Assembly (NCBI GenBank): GCA_021792405.1
Contig: JAJYUU010000044.1
Location: forward strand, 1 to 35,145
Source: Actinomycetes bacterium
Lineage (GTDB): Bacteria > Actinomycetota > Actinomycetes > Streptosporangiales > Streptosporangiaceae
Direction: 5' to 3'
Length of the DNA stretch: 35,145 bases
The notes under the pieces are model-generated. The model was not told the DNA's origin and searched no databases. It saw only the letters and a program-made list of their open reading frames with translations. Position 1 is the first letter of the stretch. Each line of letters starts with the position of its first letter. The translations under genes and the position numbers were made by a program. Of this stretch, positions 16,280 to 24,553 are shown piece after piece.

Positions 16280-16308
16280 TCGGCCTAAGAGAACTGGGTG
16301 GAGGCCGA
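16280..16308 (+). promoter_or_regulatory. Leader hairpin before the transglycosylase-like gene
   Basis: TCGGCCT (16280-16286) and AGGCCGA (16302-16308) form a perfect 7-bp stem with a 15-base loop about 30 bases before the start codon. It may affect translation of the mRNA. Confidence 0.4.
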
Positions 16309-16340
16309 GCGCCGTCCCGGCGCCCGACAGAAGGTTTCTC

Positions 16341-17033
16341 TTGTCCCGCTTCAGGGCACTTTCCTACGTCAAGTCAGTCAAGTTTCATCACGCAGTAACG
16401 GGTTCCGCGGTCGCCGTCGTGGCCGTGGTGGCCGGCGCAGTCGGCGCCTGGCCGGGTGGCGCCCAGGGCCAGCCGACGGTGACCGTCAGGCAGGACAGCG
16501 TCGTCAGGGGGCTGCCCGCTGGCCAGGCAGGGCCCGCTCGCACCCTTGGCACCCGGTCATTCACCACCTCGCGCTACCATCCCGGCACTGCCTCCGCTGC
16601 CCTCTCCGCTGCCCTTTCCGCCGCCCAGCCTGCCCGGCTTGATGCCTTCCTCGCTACGGCATCGCAGCATGGCAGCGACATGGCTGTGAGCACCGGCGGC
16701 GTGGCCGGGCGGCGCACCAGGAGGAAAGCGGAGACGGCGCGGCAGATCGCCGTCCGGCTGCTGCACCGATTCGGCTGGTCACGGCGGCGGCAGTTCCGTT
16801 ACCTGAACCCGCTCTGGGAAAGGGAGAGCAGCTGGAACGTCCGCGCGTGGAACCCGTATTCAGGTGCCTACGGCATCCCGCAGGCTGATCCGGGCGCGAA
16901 GATGGCCTCGGCGGGGTGGCACTGGCGGTCCTGCGCCAGAACGCAGATCTTGTGGGGACTGCGTTACATCAAGGCGCGATACGGCACGCCGGCGGCCGCC
17001 TGGCGGCACGAGCTAGCGACCGGCTGGTACTAA
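16341..17033 (+). CDS. Secreted transglycosylase-like protein
   Basis: A 230-residue exported protein. The N-terminus has basic residues followed by a hydrophobic stretch (about residues 19-42, TGSAVAVVAVVAGAVGAW), fitting a signal peptide. A Gly/Ala/Ser-rich linker follows, and the last 95 residues form a lysozyme-like domain: RQFRYLNPLWERESSWNVRA, SGAYGIPQADPGAKMASAG, TQILWGLRYIKARYGTPAAA and a final W-Y. The probable catalytic Glu is Glu162 in RESSWN. Such domains occur in many actinobacterial cell-wall hydrolases and cut peptidoglycan glycan strands. The start is TTG 16341, preceded by AGAAGG. It ends just before a strong hairpin (17049-17091), so it is probably monocistronic. Confidence 0.85.
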   Translation: MSRFRALSYVKSVKFHHAVTGSAVAVVAVVAGAVGAWPGGAQGQPTVTVRQDSVVRGLPAGQAGPARTLGTRSFTTSRYHPGTASAALSAALSAAQPARLDAFLATASQHGSDMAVSTGGVAGRRTRRKAETARQIAVRLLHRFGWSRRRQFRYLNPLWERESSWNVRAWNPYSGAYGIPQADPGAKMASAGWHWRSCARTQILWGLRYIKARYGTPAAAWRHELATGWY

Positions 17034-17048
17034 GCCGGAGCGCGGTTA

Positions 17049-17091
17049 CCGGCCGGGGCCGGGAGCACTGCACGCTCCTGGCGCCGGCCGG
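17049..17091 (+). terminator. Strong hairpin after the transglycosylase-like gene
   Basis: Two 18-base arms (17049-17066 and 17074-17091) pair at 16 positions by Watson-Crick rules plus one G-T, with a seven-base loop. It starts 16 bases after the stop codon. No U tract. Confidence 0.7.
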
Positions 17092-17248
17092 GGTGCGCCG
17101 CGGATCCGGCGCGGTCCCCCGCTGCCTGACAGGCCCGCGGGAACGGGCTAGTTCGGCGCCGGCCAACTTGGACTTGTGCGGCTACTGGCTGCCGCGCGAG
17201 CCTATGTCAGCGCGACTATGCGCGGCCAGCGACGATGAGGAGCCAAGC

Positions 17249-19636
17249 GTGGCGTACCGGACCCCGGCGAGCGATATCGTCTCGATCATCGATGCGCCGC
17301 CGACGCCTGCCGTCTCGCTCGGGCCAGGACGCCGGTTCGTCGCGCTGGTGCATTACGAAGCTCACCCGCCAGTGGCGCACCTGGCGAGGCCGTACCTTTC
17401 CCTGGCGGGCTTGCGGATCGACCCTGCGCTCGCTGGCCGGCAGCGTACCCGGCGGCTGACCGGGCTGTCAGTGCTGGCACTGCCCGGCGGCCAGCCGCGC
17501 CGGGTTGAACTGCCAGCGGGCGCGTCGATCAGTGTCCCGGCCTGGGCTCCGGACGGGCGGCGATTCGCCATGACTGTCGATGAGCCGGACGGCATTGCCG
17601 TCTGGGTCGCCGACGCGCAGTCCGCGACGGCGGCGCGGGTGCCCGGCCTAGCCGTCCGTGATGTTCTGGGCGGCGACCCGATGTCGGTGGGTTCCACGGT
17701 GCGCTGGTCACGAGATGGCAGCGCGCTGCTGGCACTGGGATCTCCGGCGCCGCCCGCGGAACCTGCCCCCGAGCCGACCGGGCCGCGGGAGGAGGAAACG
17801 GCCGGCAAGCGGACTCAGATGGCCACGTTCACCGACCTGCTGCGCACGGCCGCGGACGCCGACGTCTTCGAGGCGCTCGCCACCACGATTCCGCTGCGAG
17901 TCGAGCCGTCCTCCGGGGCCGCTACCAAGCTTGGCCCGCCTGGCCTGTACTACCACATGAGCGAGTCACCCGACGGCGAGCACTTGCTTGTCTGGCGGCT
18001 GCAACGGCCGTTCTCCTATCGCGTTCCCTTTCCGTACTTCGCCCGCCGGGTCGAAGCGTGGTCAGCCACCGGGCAACTTGAGCGGGTCATCGCCGACCTG
18101 CCCGTCAGCGACGAGGTGCCCCGGCATGGCGTACCGACCGGGCCTCGGATGGTCTCCTGGGAGGAGTCGGTACCAGCCAGCCTGATCTGGACTGAGGCGC
18201 AGGACGGCGGCGATCCGCTCGCGGCGGCCGAGCACCGGGACCTGATCTTCCGGCTGCCTGCTCCGTTCGACGGCTCGCCGCAGCCTTCCGTCCTCGTCAC
18301 GCACCGCTGCCTGGGCTGGCTCGACATGGCAGCGCCAGGCAATTTGCTGGTGACCGAGCACGACCGGGACCGCCGCTGGCTTACCTCACGGCTGGTCGAC
18401 CTGGACGCGCCCGACGACGGCAGGGTCATCTTCGATCACTCCGCCGACGAGGCCTACAACGATCCCGGCTCGCCGCTGATGACCGTGCACCCGGACGGGA
18501 CCCGCACCGTGCTGCAGGACGGCAACTACATTTACCTGCGCGGTGAGGGTGCCAGCCCGGAGGGCGACCGGCCGTTCCTCGACCGGCTGGAGCTAGCCGA
18601 GCTGAGCAAGCAGCGCCTGTGGCGCAGCCCGTCTGGGGCTTACGAACAGGTGCTCGGTTTCGCTGGCGAGGATCGTGACCAACTGCTGATCTGGCACGAG
18701 AGCCGCACCGAGCCGCCGAACCTGGCGATAGTTCGTCTCGACAGCGGTGAGCGGACTCAGCTGACGTCCTGGCCGGATCCGCATCCGCAGCTGACCGGGA
18801 TGGACAAGCGGCTGCTGGCGTATGACCGTGGTGACGGGGTGCAGCTCACCGGCATGCTGCACTTGCCGCCGGGATACGACGCGGTCCGCGACGGTCCGCT
18901 GCCGCTGGTCATCTGGGCGTACCCGCTCGACTATGGCGATGCGGCAACCGCGGGTCAGGTGCGCGGCACCACCGAGCGTTTCACCCGCTTGGCGGCTTCC
19001 GACCCGATCTGGTTCGTGCTGCGCGGGTACGCGGTGCTGCAGGGCGCGACGATGCCGGTCATCGGCGACCCGGAGACGATGAACGACAGCTATGTCGAGC
19101 AGATCTGCGCTGCCGCGGCCGCTCACGTCGCAGCTCTCGTTGACCTAGGGGTTGCCGATCCGCGCCGCGTCGCGGTCGGCGGGCACAGCTACGGCGCGTT
19201 CATGACGGCCAACCTGCTGGCGCACACCGACCTGTTCGCCGCGGGCATCGCCCGCAGCGGAGCCTACAACCGCAGCCTGACGCCCTTCGGTTTCCAGACC
19301 GAGCGCCGCAACTTCTGGGAGGCGACCGCCGTCTACGACCGGCTCTCGCCCTTCCGGTACGCGGACAAGATCTCCGCGCCGCTGCTGCTCGTGCATGGCG
19401 AGCGGGACGCCAACTCCGGCACGTTCCCGATCCAGTCGGAGCGGCTCTTCCAGGCCATCCAGGCCACCGGCGGCACGGCCAGGCTCGTGGTCTTGCCGCA
19501 CGAGAATCATGGCTACCTCGCGCGTGAGTCGGTGCTGCACCTGCTCGCCGAGCAATTCAGCTGGCTTGATCGCTGGCTTGGCGGCGCGGGCGACCACGCC
19601 GGGCAAGCCGGGACTGACCCGAACGCCCCTGGGTGA
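17249..19636 (+). CDS. S9-family serine peptidase (prolyl oligopeptidase/glutamyl endopeptidase-like)
   Basis: A 795-residue protein with a beta-propeller N-terminal part (residues ~1-530, repeating W-S-x-D-G/A-P-D-G-R-style blades such as SVPAWAPDGRRFAMTVDEPD) and a C-terminal alpha/beta hydrolase. The catalytic triad can be read: Ser647 in VGGHSYGAFMTANLL, Asp720 in VHGERDANSGTFPIQSE and His754 in LPHENHGYLARES. The start region DIVSIIDAPPTPAVSLGPG is that of S9 peptidases resembling plant chloroplast glutamyl endopeptidase. The frame extends upstream to 16916, across the transglycosylase gene, but GTG 17249 has GAGGAG six bases upstream and fits homologues. No signal peptide, so it is probably cytosolic and degrades peptides. 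Confidence 0.9.
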   Translation: MAYRTPASDIVSIIDAPPTPAVSLGPGRRFVALVHYEAHPPVAHLARPYLSLAGLRIDPALAGRQRTRRLTGLSVLALPGGQPRRVELPAGASISVPAWAPDGRRFAMTVDEPDGIAVWVADAQSATAARVPGLAVRDVLGGDPMSVGSTVRWSRDGSALLALGSPAPPAEPAPEPTGPREEETAGKRTQMATFTDLLRTAADADVFEALATTIPLRVEPSSGAATKLGPPGLYYHMSESPDGEHLLVWRLQRPFSYRVPFPYFARRVEAWSATGQLERVIADLPVSDEVPRHGVPTGPRMVSWEESVPASLIWTEAQDGGDPLAAAEHRDLIFRLPAPFDGSPQPSVLVTHRCLGWLDMAAPGNLLVTEHDRDRRWLTSRLVDLDAPDDGRVIFDHSADEAYNDPGSPLMTVHPDGTRTVLQDGNYIYLRGEGASPEGDRPFLDRLELAELSKQRLWRSPSGAYEQVLGFAGEDRDQLLIWHESRTEPPNLAIVRLDSGERTQLTSWPDPHPQLTGMDKRLLAYDRGDGVQLTGMLHLPPGYDAVRDGPLPLVIWAYPLDYGDAATAGQVRGTTERFTRLAASDPIWFVLRGYAVLQGATMPVIGDPETMNDSYVEQICAAAAAHVAALVDLGVADPRRVAVGGHSYGAFMTANLLAHTDLFAAGIARSGAYNRSLTPFGFQTERRNFWEATAVYDRLSPFRYADKISAPLLLVHGERDANSGTFPIQSERLFQAIQATGGTARLVVLPHENHGYLARESVLHLLAEQFSWLDRWLGGAGDHAGQAGTDPNAPG

Positions 19637-19659
19637 CCCCGAACCGGCCGGGCGGTCAG

Positions 19660-20163
19660 TTACCGGCTGTAGTGATCTTGCGGCGAGCTGTAGTCATGGA
19701 TCTCGTCCTTGGCGAACCAGACCCCGATTTCGTGGGCCGCATCCTCGGCACTGCCGGAGGCGTGCACGAGGTTGGCCACCGCGATACCGCGCTCATTGGC
19801 GTAGGCCCTGCTCATGTGAGCGAAATCGCCGCGGATCGTGCCAGGCGGCGCCTGATCGGGGTAGGTGGAGCCGACGAGCTTGCGGGTGCAGGCGACCGCT
19901 TCGACGCCTTCCAGGATCAGCGCGATGACGGGACCGCTCTCCATGAACCCGGCCATCGCGTTGAATACCTCGGGCCCGAAGCGTTCCTCAAGGTCGAAGT
20001 AATGCCGCTTGGCCAGGTCGGCATCCATCCAGACCATCTTCATCGCGACGATCTTCAGCTGGGCTTCTTCAAAGCGCGTGAGCACTCGGCCGACCAGACC
20101 CCTGGCCACGGCATCGGGCTTGAGCAGCACCAGTGTCCGCTCGACTCCGGTGTCGTTAGTCAT
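19660..20163 (-). CDS. ndk: Nucleoside diphosphate kinase, atypical form
   Basis: Transfers the gamma phosphate of ATP to other NDPs through a phosphohistidine. Key residues are present: Lys15 in LVLLKPDAV, Arg111 in PGTIRGDF and His134 in ANLVHASGSAEDAAHEI. At 167 residues it is about 30 longer than usual bacterial Ndk. The extra sequence is an insertion HMSRAYANERGIAV after TIRGDF and a C-terminal extension AKDEIHDYSSPQDHYSR. That combination reminds me of Ndk forms in archaea and candidate-phyla bacteria rather than the usual actinobacterial enzyme. Start at ATG 20163, with GAGAGGAAA before it; the frame continues upstream, but the extra residues have no family match. It is convergent with the S9 peptidase gene. 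Confidence 0.92.
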   Translation of the reverse strand: MTNDTGVERTLVLLKPDAVARGLVGRVLTRFEEAQLKIVAMKMVWMDADLAKRHYFDLEERFGPEVFNAMAGFMESGPVIALILEGVEAVACTRKLVGSTYPDQAPPGTIRGDFAHMSRAYANERGIAVANLVHASGSAEDAAHEIGVWFAKDEIHDYSSPQDHYSR

Positions 20164-20370
20164 GAATTTCCTCTCGGTGCGCCACGCCCACCGCACTGGG
20201 GGCCCGCACAGCTTAGCGATCTGACTAGGGTGCCCCGCTGCTATCCCCGCAAATCGGCCCGGCGGCCCAGCGAACCGCGCATTGGCGCTGCTTGCCGGCG
20301 CTAGTTGCCGGTAGGCTGAGAACTGCCGGATACACTGACCCCGCGCTGAGCGCCAGGGCCGACCCGACGA

Positions 20371-21123
20371 TTGAGGGACGCGGCTAAGCCGCCTGCGGCC
20401 ACCCGCCAGATCCCGGTAAGGCAGATGTTCGTGCATGACACCTGGGCAGCCAGAGACCTGCCCGTCCTGGATGCCACGGTCAGCCTGCTCGAGCAAAGTT
20501 ATATGGTCACGGTCACCGACATCGCGACCAGTACCGGGCTCGACGAGGCGACGGTGGCAACGGCCCTGGAGGCTCTTGACCCGGTCTACGTGGACTTCCG
20601 TAAGACCACGACCGGCGGCGATCCGCGTTTCTGGTATGTGTTCAAGGTCACCCCGGAGGCCCGCCGCGCCGTCGGTCAGTGGCCGACGGCTGAGGCACTG
20701 GCAGGCCGGCTTGCCGAGGAGCTTGCGGCGACGGCACGGGAGGAAACTGACGCCGAGCGACAGGGACTCCTGGCCTATGCGGCGCGGCTGGTCGGGGACA
20801 CCCTGCGGGACGCGACGGTGCGGGCTGCGGCTCAGGTCCTGTCGCCTGCGTTCGGTGGCGTACCCCAGCCCGAACTCGGCTCGCCGGTGCCCGAGCCCGT
20901 CGCCCGCCCGGCCGACGAATTCGACAGCCTTGTGCCGCTGCCCGAGCTGCCGGAACTGCTCCGCTCGCCGGCCGCCGGCCAGCGCGACACGGCTGCGCAG
21001 CCACCGGACGCTGGCGGGAGCGCCGCCCCGCCCGGCGGCGGCACCGACTCAGTCGACCCTGACGCCAGCGACACCGGCCTTGACCTGATCCGCTCGCGCC
21101 CGGATGCGGCAACGACCGGTTAG
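20371..21123 (+). CDS. Hypothetical protein with winged-helix-like N-terminus
   Basis: A protein of 250 residues from TTG 20371, or 232 residues from ATG 20425; the second start has TAAGG five bases upstream and is preferred by context, though the first cannot be excluded. The N-terminal 80 residues (LPVLDATVSLLEQSYMVTV, TDIATSTGLDEATVATALEA, FWYVFKVTPEARRAVGQWP) resemble a winged helix. They are followed by a helical Ala/Glu-rich stretch (~110-155) and a Pro/Ala/Gly-rich C-terminus. It could be a DNA-binding regulator, but no family is recognised. Its TAG lies in the first unit of a short tandem repeat array that fills the gap to the next, convergent gene. Confidence 0.65.
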   Translation: MRDAAKPPAATRQIPVRQMFVHDTWAARDLPVLDATVSLLEQSYMVTVTDIATSTGLDEATVATALEALDPVYVDFRKTTTGGDPRFWYVFKVTPEARRAVGQWPTAEALAGRLAEELAATAREETDAERQGLLAYAARLVGDTLRDATVRAAAQVLSPAFGGVPQPELGSPVPEPVARPADEFDSLVPLPELPELLRSPAAGQRDTAAQPPDAGGSAAPPGGGTDSVDPDASDTGLDLIRSRPDAATTG

Positions 21124-21188
21124 TTCCGGGCCGGTCAGTTCTGGGCCGGTCAGTTCTGGGCGGTTAGCTCTGGACCCGGTCAGCTCTG
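21116..21188. repeat. Five tandem 14-15-bp repeats between convergent genes
   Basis: Units CCGGTTAGTTCCGGG, CCGGTCAGTTCTGGG (twice), CGGTTAGCTCTGGA and CCCGGTCAGCTCTG follow one another without spacers. They span the stop codon of the upstream gene (21121-21123) and the last codons of the membrane protein gene on the other strand. Confidence 0.85.
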
Positions 21189-22346
21189 CGTTGGCTTGCC
21201 GGGGCTCGGAGCAGCCGGATGCTGGGCGCCAGCCCGGCCGCGCGGCGGCCGGATTGGCCGGATAGCAGGGCTGTCCTTCCGGCGGCGCGGGCCGGACCAC
21301 AAGGCCGGCACTGCGTCGATATTCAGGGCGATCGCGTAGGCCGCCTGCTCGTAGTTGACCCGCCAGCCGACGAAGTCCGGCCACGCGTCCTCGGGCTTGC
21401 GCTCGATCGGGAAGTCCACTTCTTTGAGCCGGGCGATGGCCTCCAGGAACTCTTCGTAGCTGACCGCGATCCCCTGCGCAGGGTCGGGTTCGGCCGGGAT
21501 CGGCAAACCCATCGCCCTGGCGACGTCGATGAAGCAGGTGAAGCCGGCGCGCAGGCAGAGCCTGGCCGGCACTTCCGGTGCCGCGGCGGGACTCAGGGCC
21601 AGCAGCAGCGCCGCCGAGTCGAGCACTGCCAGCAAGGAGGTCACCCAGGACGAGAGCGACTTGGGGGACCGGAACCGCACTAGCGGCAGGTACGTTGTGT
21701 GGCTCTCGCCCACTTCCGCGGCCCACCGCTCCCAGCTGGCATACAGCTCAGGCAGCGTGTCAATGGTGGAGACGCCGGAGCCGAGCGCGTAATGCGTGCG
21801 CGCCAGCAGCTCAGGTCCCCAGCTCGGCACGCCCGCCCTGGCATTGAGCAAGGCCACTTCGTTCTCGCGGCGGTTGAACTCCGAGTAGAGGGTGGGCAGA
21901 TAGGCGATCTGGAGCGTGACGGTGACGATCCCGGTTAGCGCGGCAACGTCCAGGATGGCCTCTTGCAGTCCGCCGCGCGCTATGTCGGTGCCGATCTGCC
22001 ATAGTCCGGGCCCGGCTAGCCGGAATGCCTCGGTGATCCCGGCGTGAGTCAGCGGCCAGAAGATCAGCGCGAACCCGACGAAGAACATGCCCAGCCAGGC
22101 GACGATCTGGCAGATCAGCAGCGTTGCGGCGTGCGCGGCCAGAAGCCGGTCTCGCCGGTGGAAATCTCGGATGCCAGCGGTCAGCAGCACGAAGAAGCAC
22201 GCGACGAACTGGTCGACGCGCTTGGTCAGCCAACTCGCTACCGAGCGGGGCACGATGAGCGTGCCGATCACGCTGCTGGCCGATGTGACTACGAGGCCAG
22301 CGCCGACGACGGCCGCGACGTAGCGTGCCGCCAGCGGAACGACCAT
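21180..22346 (-). CDS. Integral membrane protein of unknown function
   Basis: A 388-residue protein with about four hydrophobic segments in the N-terminal 160 residues (roughly 8-32, 44-62, 72-98 and 128-152). A large soluble part follows (THYALGSGVSTIDTLPELYA, SWERWAAEVGESHTTYLPLV) with a helical section containing ERKPEDAWPDFVGWRVNYEQ, and the tail is Pro/Arg-rich. I do not see a potassium-channel filter or transporter signature, so only membrane location is claimed. Start at ATG 22346, with AAGGAGAG just upstream; an ATG at 22382 is in frame but precedes this site. It follows the sigma-factor gene by 50 bases on the same strand and could be read through from it. Confidence 0.7.
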   Translation of the reverse strand: MVVPLAARYVAAVVGAGLVVTSASSVIGTLIVPRSVASWLTKRVDQFVACFFVLLTAGIRDFHRRDRLLAAHAATLLICQIVAWLGMFFVGFALIFWPLTHAGITEAFRLAGPGLWQIGTDIARGGLQEAILDVAALTGIVTVTLQIAYLPTLYSEFNRRENEVALLNARAGVPSWGPELLARTHYALGSGVSTIDTLPELYASWERWAAEVGESHTTYLPLVRFRSPKSLSSWVTSLLAVLDSAALLLALSPAAAPEVPARLCLRAGFTCFIDVARAMGLPIPAEPDPAQGIAVSYEEFLEAIARLKEVDFPIERKPEDAWPDFVGWRVNYEQAAYAIALNIDAVPALWSGPRRRKDSPAIRPIRPPRGRAGAQHPAAPSPGKPTQS

Positions 22347-22396
22347 TGCTCTCCTTGCCAGGACCGCGCCGGGCAAAGCCACGGCGCGCCGGCAGA

Positions 22397-23428
22397 CTAA
22401 CCCATGGTCCCTGACTGGCCTGCTGGCGGCTGGCGGGTTGGCCCGCTCCGCTGGTGCAGCAGTTCGGCCAGATCAGCGAGCGGTCCGAGGTGCCGGAGCT
22501 TCGGCCGGCTGATCACTGACCGGACGGTCTGGATCTGGCCGCCCGCCACGTCGATGCTCAGCACCGCCAGGAGGCGGCCGTCGGGGCCGCGAGCGAGCGC
22601 CCCTGGCTGGCCATTGACCGCGGTGAGCTCGAGCCAGCCGTCCACGTGGCGCAGTTGGTTGCCGAGCGCGATCAGGAGGCTGGCAACATGCTGGCGCCCG
22701 GTGATCGGCCTGCGCCAGTATGGCGGCACGCCACCGCTATCGCCATGCACTTCGACGTCGGCTGCCAGCATGTGCAGCAGGCCGTCCATGTCACCAGCGC
22801 GGACCGCGGCAAAGAATCGCCCGGCCAGCTCATCGCGTTCGCGTCCGGCCACATCGAATCGCGGCCTGGCCGCCTCGATGTGCTGCCTGGCCCGGTGCGC
22901 GAGCTGACGGCAGGTGGCTTCGCTTCTGCCAACGACGCCCGCCGCTTCGGCATATCCGTACCCGAACACCTCGTGCAACAGGAATACCGCTCGCTCCGGC
23001 GGCGTCAGCCGCTCCAGCAGCAGCAGGAAGGCCATCGAGAGCGAGTCTGCCTGCTCGGCTGCTGCTGCCGGGTCGGCCAGGGGATGGTCGGGCGGCACGT
23101 CGTACATCCCGCGCGCCGTGCCGGTCAGCAGCGGCTCGGGGAGCCATTCGCCGACGTAGGACTCGCGCCTGGCACGCGCTGACCGGAGCTGGTCGATGCA
23201 CAGCCGGGTGACGATCGCGGACAGGTAAGCCTTCGGCGAGTCGGGCGCGCCCTGGCGAGTCACCGCGCTGTGGTAGCGCAGGAATGCCTCTTGCACGATG
23301 TCCTCGGCCTCTGTGACGCTGCCGAGCATCCGGTAGGCGATCGAGAACAGCAGTGGCCGCAGCGCCTTGTAGACGGCGGCCGTCTCATCGCCGCCAGCGG
23401 AGGTTTCGTCCGCCCGCCTGGCAGTCAC
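22397..23428 (-). CDS. ECF41-type sigma factor with fused SnoaL-like domain (SigJ-like)
   Basis: A 343-residue ECF sigma factor. Sigma region 2 is at about residues 22-85 (LLFSIAYRMLGSVTEAEDIV, then QEAFLRYH), followed by the linker motif WLPEP at 95-99. Region 4 is at about 130-185 (LTPPERAVFLLHEVFGYGYA and GRSEATCRQLAHRARQH). A C-terminal SnoaL-like domain (~200-320) carries DSGGV at 230-234 and SRPKL at 307-311, in the positions of the DGGGK and NPDKL motifs of ECF41 proteins. Family knowledge: the fused domain regulates the sigma factor in place of a membrane anti-sigma factor. It is encoded 25 bases after the epimerase gene, in keeping with the ECF41 habit of pairing with carboxymuconolactone decarboxylase, oxidoreductase or epimerase genes. 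Start GTG 23428 with a modest AGG upstream. Confidence 0.92.
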   Translation of the reverse strand: MTARRADETSAGGDETAAVYKALRPLLFSIAYRMLGSVTEAEDIVQEAFLRYHSAVTRQGAPDSPKAYLSAIVTRLCIDQLRSARARRESYVGEWLPEPLLTGTARGMYDVPPDHPLADPAAAAEQADSLSMAFLLLLERLTPPERAVFLLHEVFGYGYAEAAGVVGRSEATCRQLAHRARQHIEAARPRFDVAGRERDELAGRFFAAVRAGDMDGLLHMLAADVEVHGDSGGVPPYWRRPITGRQHVASLLIALGNQLRHVDGWLELTAVNGQPGALARGPDGRLLAVLSIDVAGGQIQTVRSVISRPKLRHLGPLADLAELLHQRSGPTRQPPAGQSGTMG

Positions 23429-23453
23429 TGACCTGCCACTCGACTTTCCAGGC

Positions 23454-24404
23454 TCACGACTGCCCGGCCGGATAGGCCCGAGCGAGCCCGCCGCCGAACC
23501 CGGTGCGCCAACTTGGCCAGACCGGCTGCCAGCCTAGTTCCTGCTTGGCCCTGGCGTTCGAGCATCCGCGGACCTGGGTCATCATCACCAGGCCAGCCTC
23601 TCCGGCGGCCAGGCGGCCGACCCAGGCCGGCACCCGCAGCGGCGGCCTCGCGCCGGCCGCACGGGCCATCACCGGCAGCCACTCGGAGACCGCGGCCGGC
23701 TCGTCGTCGACGATGTTGTAGATGCCCGGCGCGCCGCGTTCCACGGCGGCGACTGTCGCGCCTGCCGCGTCGGTGACGTGCAGGAATGACCACACCCCGG
23801 CACCGCTGCCGATCACTGGGACCTGCCGGCGGCGTAGCAGCCGGACGAATGCCTCCGACGAGCCTGGCCCGTACAAGCTGCCATAACGCAGCGCGAGCCC
23901 ATCGAGCGGCGCTGTGGTCACCGCGTGCTCCAGATACCGGATGGCGTCCAGAGTAGTACGCATAGCGGCCGGCGGGTCAGGGTCCAGCGGGTCGTCCTCG
24001 GTCTTCACCGATCCACCGGAGCGAGCGTTCGGCCAGCCGGCGTAGCTCTGGGCGATGAAGCGCCGTACGCCGTGCGCCCGCGCCGCGGCGAGCAGATGAT
24101 CGAGACCAGTGGTCCGCAGCTTGTTAGTCGCGGCGAACGTCTGCCCGAACTTGCGGAAGTTCATGGCGGCGGGAATCGCCGTCATCTCGTGCACGATCAC
24201 TTCCGGCTCAGTGCGCGCTACGAGGGTGCCGACGGCGGCCGCGTCCAGACCGTCGAGCATCAGCGGGTCCGCCCCGGCGGCACGGAGCGCGTGCAGCTTG
24301 GCAGCGCTCCGGGTGGTCGCGGTGACCTGGTGCCCGGCGGCTACCAGTTGCGGGATGAGTTGCCGGCCGATGGCGCCCGTCGCCCCGGCTACCAGTACGC
24401 GCAT
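23454..24404 (-). CDS. NAD(P)-dependent epimerase/dehydratase, ECF41 target
   Basis: A 316-residue extended short-chain dehydrogenase-like protein. It has the nucleotide-binding loop GATGAIG at residues 7-13, IVHEMTAIP, the segment ARAHGVRRFIAQSYAGWPN with a Ser/Tyr pair near the usual active site, and LRYGSLYGPGSS. The exact substrate is unknown; it may act on small carbonyl or quinone-like compounds. Start at ATG 24404, nine bases after GGAGG; the longer upstream frame crosses the promoter. It is the first gene of a two-gene unit with the ECF41 sigma factor and is preceded by a close match to the ECF41 promoter consensus, so it is the likely target of that sigma factor. Confidence 0.85.
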   Translation of the reverse strand: MRVLVAGATGAIGRQLIPQLVAAGHQVTATTRSAAKLHALRAAGADPLMLDGLDAAAVGTLVARTEPEVIVHEMTAIPAAMNFRKFGQTFAATNKLRTTGLDHLLAAARAHGVRRFIAQSYAGWPNARSGGSVKTEDDPLDPDPPAAMRTTLDAIRYLEHAVTTAPLDGLALRYGSLYGPGSSEAFVRLLRRRQVPVIGSGAGVWSFLHVTDAAGATVAAVERGAPGIYNIVDDEPAAVSEWLPVMARAAGARPPLRVPAWVGRLAAGEAGLVMMTQVRGCSNARAKQELGWQPVWPSWRTGFGGGLARAYPAGQS

Positions 24405-24452
24405 CGCGAAGTGCCTCCTGCTGTCTAGAGTCCGTACCTGCCCAGACTCAAA

Positions 24453-24479
24453 GACGAGGCAGCCCGCGCCGGCGTGACA
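24453..24479 (-). promoter_or_regulatory. Probable ECF41-dependent promoter
   Basis: On the minus strand TGTCACG (24479-24473), a 16-base spacer and CGTC (24456-24453) match the ECF41 promoter consensus TGTCACA-N16-CGTC as I remember it, with one difference. It lies about 45-50 bases upstream of the epimerase start codon. Confidence 0.75.
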
Positions 24480-24553
24480 CGCATCGCGCATCACGCAGAT
24501 GCCATGCGGCCAACTGCCGGGGCACGCGCACAATGCCCATTGACGTTGAGTTG

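Larger units (their letters stand above)
15974..16340. other. Divergent promoter region between photolyase and transglycosylase-like gene
   Basis: 367 bases without a gene. The stretch 16040-16180 is strongly AT-rich for this genome and probably carries both promoters. It contains a CRP-like site (16115-16130), ATCAT-AA-ATGAT near 16056-16067 and, closer to the transglycosylase start, the hairpin at 16280-16308. Confidence 0.5.

Noticed and set aside
16181-16340. Possible cyclic di-AMP (ydaO-type) riboswitch before the transglycosylase-like gene
   Set aside because: Such riboswitches often precede cell-wall hydrolase genes, but I do not see the conserved G-rich and closing motifs; only a simple 7-bp hairpin is present.
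21116-21188. Tandem units as a CRISPR array
   Set aside because: Units of 14-15 bases follow each other without spacers.
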